Assembly (NCBI RefSeq): GCF_029873635.1
Contig: NC_080420.1
Span: forward strand, 122,706,719 to 122,770,718
DNA: 64,000 nt
Direction of reading: 5' to 3'
Origin: Malania oleifera
Lineage: Eukaryota > Streptophyta > Magnoliopsida > Santalales > Ximeniaceae
Below, one piece after another: positions 61,501 through 64,000 of the stretch; position 1 is the stretch's first letter, and every line of letters begins with the position of its first letter. Below the pieces are notes generated by a model, which saw nothing but the letters and a program-made list of their open reading frames with translations, was not told the origin of the DNA and did not search any database. The translations under genes and the position numbers were made by a program.

Positions 61501-64000
61501 CACCCCAACACAACAACATAGCAGAACGAATGAACAGAACCTTGACTGAGAGAGCAAAAGCATGCGATTACAAGCAGGTTTACCAAAGCAGTTTTGGGCA
61601 GAAGTGGTCAGCACAACTGTTTATCTAATCAATCGAAATCCATCAATATCATTGCAATTTGTGTTACCAGAGGAGGTATGGGGCAAAAAGGAGGTAAAAC
61701 TTTCACTTTTAAAAGTTTTCGATTGCGTTGCTTATGTGCATATTAGTGATCAGGCTAAGGGCAAGCTTGACCCAAAATCTAAAAAATGCACTCCTTTGAT
61801 ATGGTGAAGATGAGTTTGGTAACGCATTTGGGATGACCAAAACAAGAAAATAATCAGAAGTCGAGATGTTGTATTCAATGAAAAGGTTACGTACAAAGAT
61901 GCAACATCATCAAGTAATGATATTGTAGAGTTGGATGATACCATTGATAGCAACGTGGCACAACACACAATTGATAATTCCCAGACAGAGGAATCTATCA
62001 TAGAGGGGTGCACTGAAGCACCACAGACACCCCTACTCCAATACTGAGGAGGTCTTCCCGACCTCATATACCAAATAGGAGATATTTGGATTACTTGTTA
62101 TTGACTGATGCAGGTGAACCAGAGTGCTATGATGAAATATGTCAGGTGGATGAGGCTAGCAGGTGGGAACTTGCCATGAAAGATGAGATGAAATCTCTCA
62201 CCGACAACAAGACTTAAAAGCTAGCTAGGTTACCCAAGGTAAAAGAAGCTCTTCAGAACAAATGGGTGTACCATATAAAAGAAGAGCATGATGGTTCGAG
62301 AAGATACAAGCGAGACTCGTGGTCAAAGGCTTCCAACAGATAGAAGGCATTCCCACCAGTTGTGAAACACATGACCATTCGGTCGGTTTTGAGCATTATT
62401 GCAATAGAGAATCTACACCTAGAGTAGTTAGATGTAAAAACTGCTTTCCTCCATGGTGATCTAAAGGAGGAGATATACATGCACCAACTTGAAGGTTTTG
62501 CAGAGAAAGGCGAAGAAAAACTTGTTTGCAGGTTGAATAAGAGTCTGTTTGGTTTGAAACAGGCTCCAAGGCAGTGGTATAAGAAATTTGATGACTTCGT
62601 GCAAAAGAATGACTACCCCAAATGCAACGTTAATCATTGTTGCTATTTCAAGAGGTATAAATCAAGTTACATAATTCTTTTGCTTTATTTTGATGACATG
62701 CTAGTTGCAGGACTAGATATGGATAAGATCAAAAAATTGAAAAAATAGTTGTCCACTGAATTTGAAATGAAAGACTTGGATCCAGCAAAATAGATGATTC
62801 GGATGATAATCACTAGAGACAGAAAGGAGGGAACCCTACGGTTATCTCAGGCCGAGTACATTAGGCGGATTCTCAGATGGTTCAACATGAGTGATGCTAA
62901 GGCAGTTAGCACACCATTAGCCAACCATTTCAAATTATCAAAGACTCAGTTTCCAAAGTTAGGGGAAGAGAGGAAAGAAATGGACAATATCTCATACATT
63001 TTAGTGGTAGGAAGTTTAATGTACGTCATGGTTTGCATGAGACTAGATCTCGATTATGCAGTGGGAACCGTCAGCAGATTTATGTCAAATCCAGGAAAAA
63101 TCCATTGGGAAGCGGTGAAATGGATATTAAGATATCTCTGAGGTATAATTAACAAATGTTTATGCTTTGGCAAAAGTGATTTGACATTGCAGGAATACGT
63201 AGATGCAGACTTTGCCAGCAAGATAGATCACTGAAGAAGTACTACTGGACATGTCTTCATAGTAGGTGCTACTGCTGTTAGTTGGGTATCACAGATACAG
63301 AAAACTGTTACACTATCCACTATAAAGGCAGTGTATGTAGCCATGACAGAAGCAAGTGAAGAGATGATTTGCCTACAAGGTTTGTTGACAGAGTTGGGTT
63401 TCAAGTAGGTGAACAGTGTTTTGCATAGTGACAATCAGAGCGCTATACACTTGGTGAAGAATTCAGCATTTTACTCAAAGACCAAGCACACTGGACTCCA
63501 TTATCACTTCATCAGAAATTTTCTAGATGAAGGGGTGTTAGCAGTTAAGAAGATCCTTGGCAACACAAACCCGATAGACATGTTGACAAAGACAATGATT
63601 GCAGAGAAATTGGAGTTATGCTCAGATTCAGTGGGTCTCCTAGATCTACTGAAATCATCCAGAAGATAATCACTGCACGAGCACCCCCGCAGGGGGGTGC
63701 GGTCGCCTAGAGACTATGGCGAGGGCATAGTGTTGCAGCACCAGAGCAGCCGACACTTGGTTGCCCCCACATTTTTGGAGGGGGTGATTTATTGGCCTAC
63801 ACATGTGGGTGCAATAAATGATAAGAGAAGAAGTCAAAGATTGTATCTTCTCTGCGAATCATGCACGATCTAGCGTGATTATTTTTTTGGCACCGACTCC
63901 TCATAGTCAAGGATTTGCAGCTTGCAAATCTTGGCTCAATAATGCTGCTCTATTTCCATGTCTCCTCTTCCCCCATATAAATTGGGTTGTGTGTTGTAGA
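58566..64000 (+). mobile_element. Ty1/copia element D, TNT1-like, runs off the right edge
   Basis: The 5-prime LTR is at 58566-59009, followed by the primer site TTGGTATCAGAGC. Leader occupies 59010-59780, gag about 59785-60560, protease and GAG-pre-integrase about 60640-61080, integrase about 61130-61800, reverse transcriptase about 62240-62760 and RNase H about 63180-63660. A purine tract GGAGGGGGTGATTT precedes the 3-prime LTR, which starts about 63790 and is cut by the window end. It is the same family as C, in opposite orientation. The coding region is broken at many points, more than in C. The leader holds the same antisense ubiquitin piece as C. Confidence 0.9.
59266..59457 (-). pseudogene. 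Polyubiquitin gene fragment captured in copia D leader
   Basis: The minus strand reads KSILHLMLHLREE followed by the ATG of the next ubiquitin unit at 59419. A decayed copy of its first fifty or so codons follows, and the KAKIQD region and GKQLEE end are still visible. The limits match those of the fragment in element C (unit end plus about 52 codons, stopping after the KQLEE motif), and it is again antisense to the element. Decayed further than the C copy. Confidence 0.82.

Overview
This is a nuclear segment from a flowering plant, almost certainly a eudicot. Four host genes with ordinary plant introns sit in AT-rich DNA crowded with transposable elements. All four are chloroplast or endomembrane genes with close Arabidopsis counterparts. 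I cannot name the species from the sequence alone.

Layout. 1-11353: a pile of nested LTR-element remains (Ty3/gypsy-type LTRs, a large LTR-like repeat, and one Ty1/copia element inserted in the LTR of another). 12101-18299 (+): a PsbP-domain protein of the thylakoid lumen (PPD2-like), with a 4.4 kb first intron carrying a SINE and a foldback element. 19560-22566: a decayed L1 LINE carrying a solo LTR. 22756-27647 (-): a complete eight-exon AP-3 adaptor mu subunit gene. 29205-45380 (-): a complete six-exon ECHIDNA (TVP23 family) gene. Its last exon lies 13.5 kb from the fifth, and the intron between them holds a rearranged endogenous caulimovirid cluster (30788-36040), a second decayed L1 and an RTE-type LINE tail. 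47699-50705 (+): the first nine exons of CSP41B. The last exon is not in the window; its last intron has received a complete-looking TNT1-like copia element (51178-57217, target duplication AAAAT) and a second, tandemly arranged copy of the same family running off the right edge.

How the parts relate. ECH and CSP41B are head to head with 2.3 kb between their start codons; the Arabidopsis orthologues AT1G09330 and AT1G09340 are also neighbours, so this is conserved microsynteny. AP3M lies downstream of ECH on the same strand. The gene products work in separate places: PPD2 and CSP41B in the chloroplast, AP-3 and ECHIDNA in post-Golgi trafficking. Nothing suggests an operon-like unit.

The least ordinary observations are (i) a piece of a host polyubiquitin gene carried antisense in the leader of both TNT1-like elements, (ii) the very long ECH terminal intron packed with alternating-orientation caulimovirid fragments that include a threefold 159-bp repeat, and (iii) an LTR-leader-LTR-body-LTR arrangement at the right edge. 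I found no CRISPR, tRNA or rRNA gene and no evidence of a wholly new gene system.
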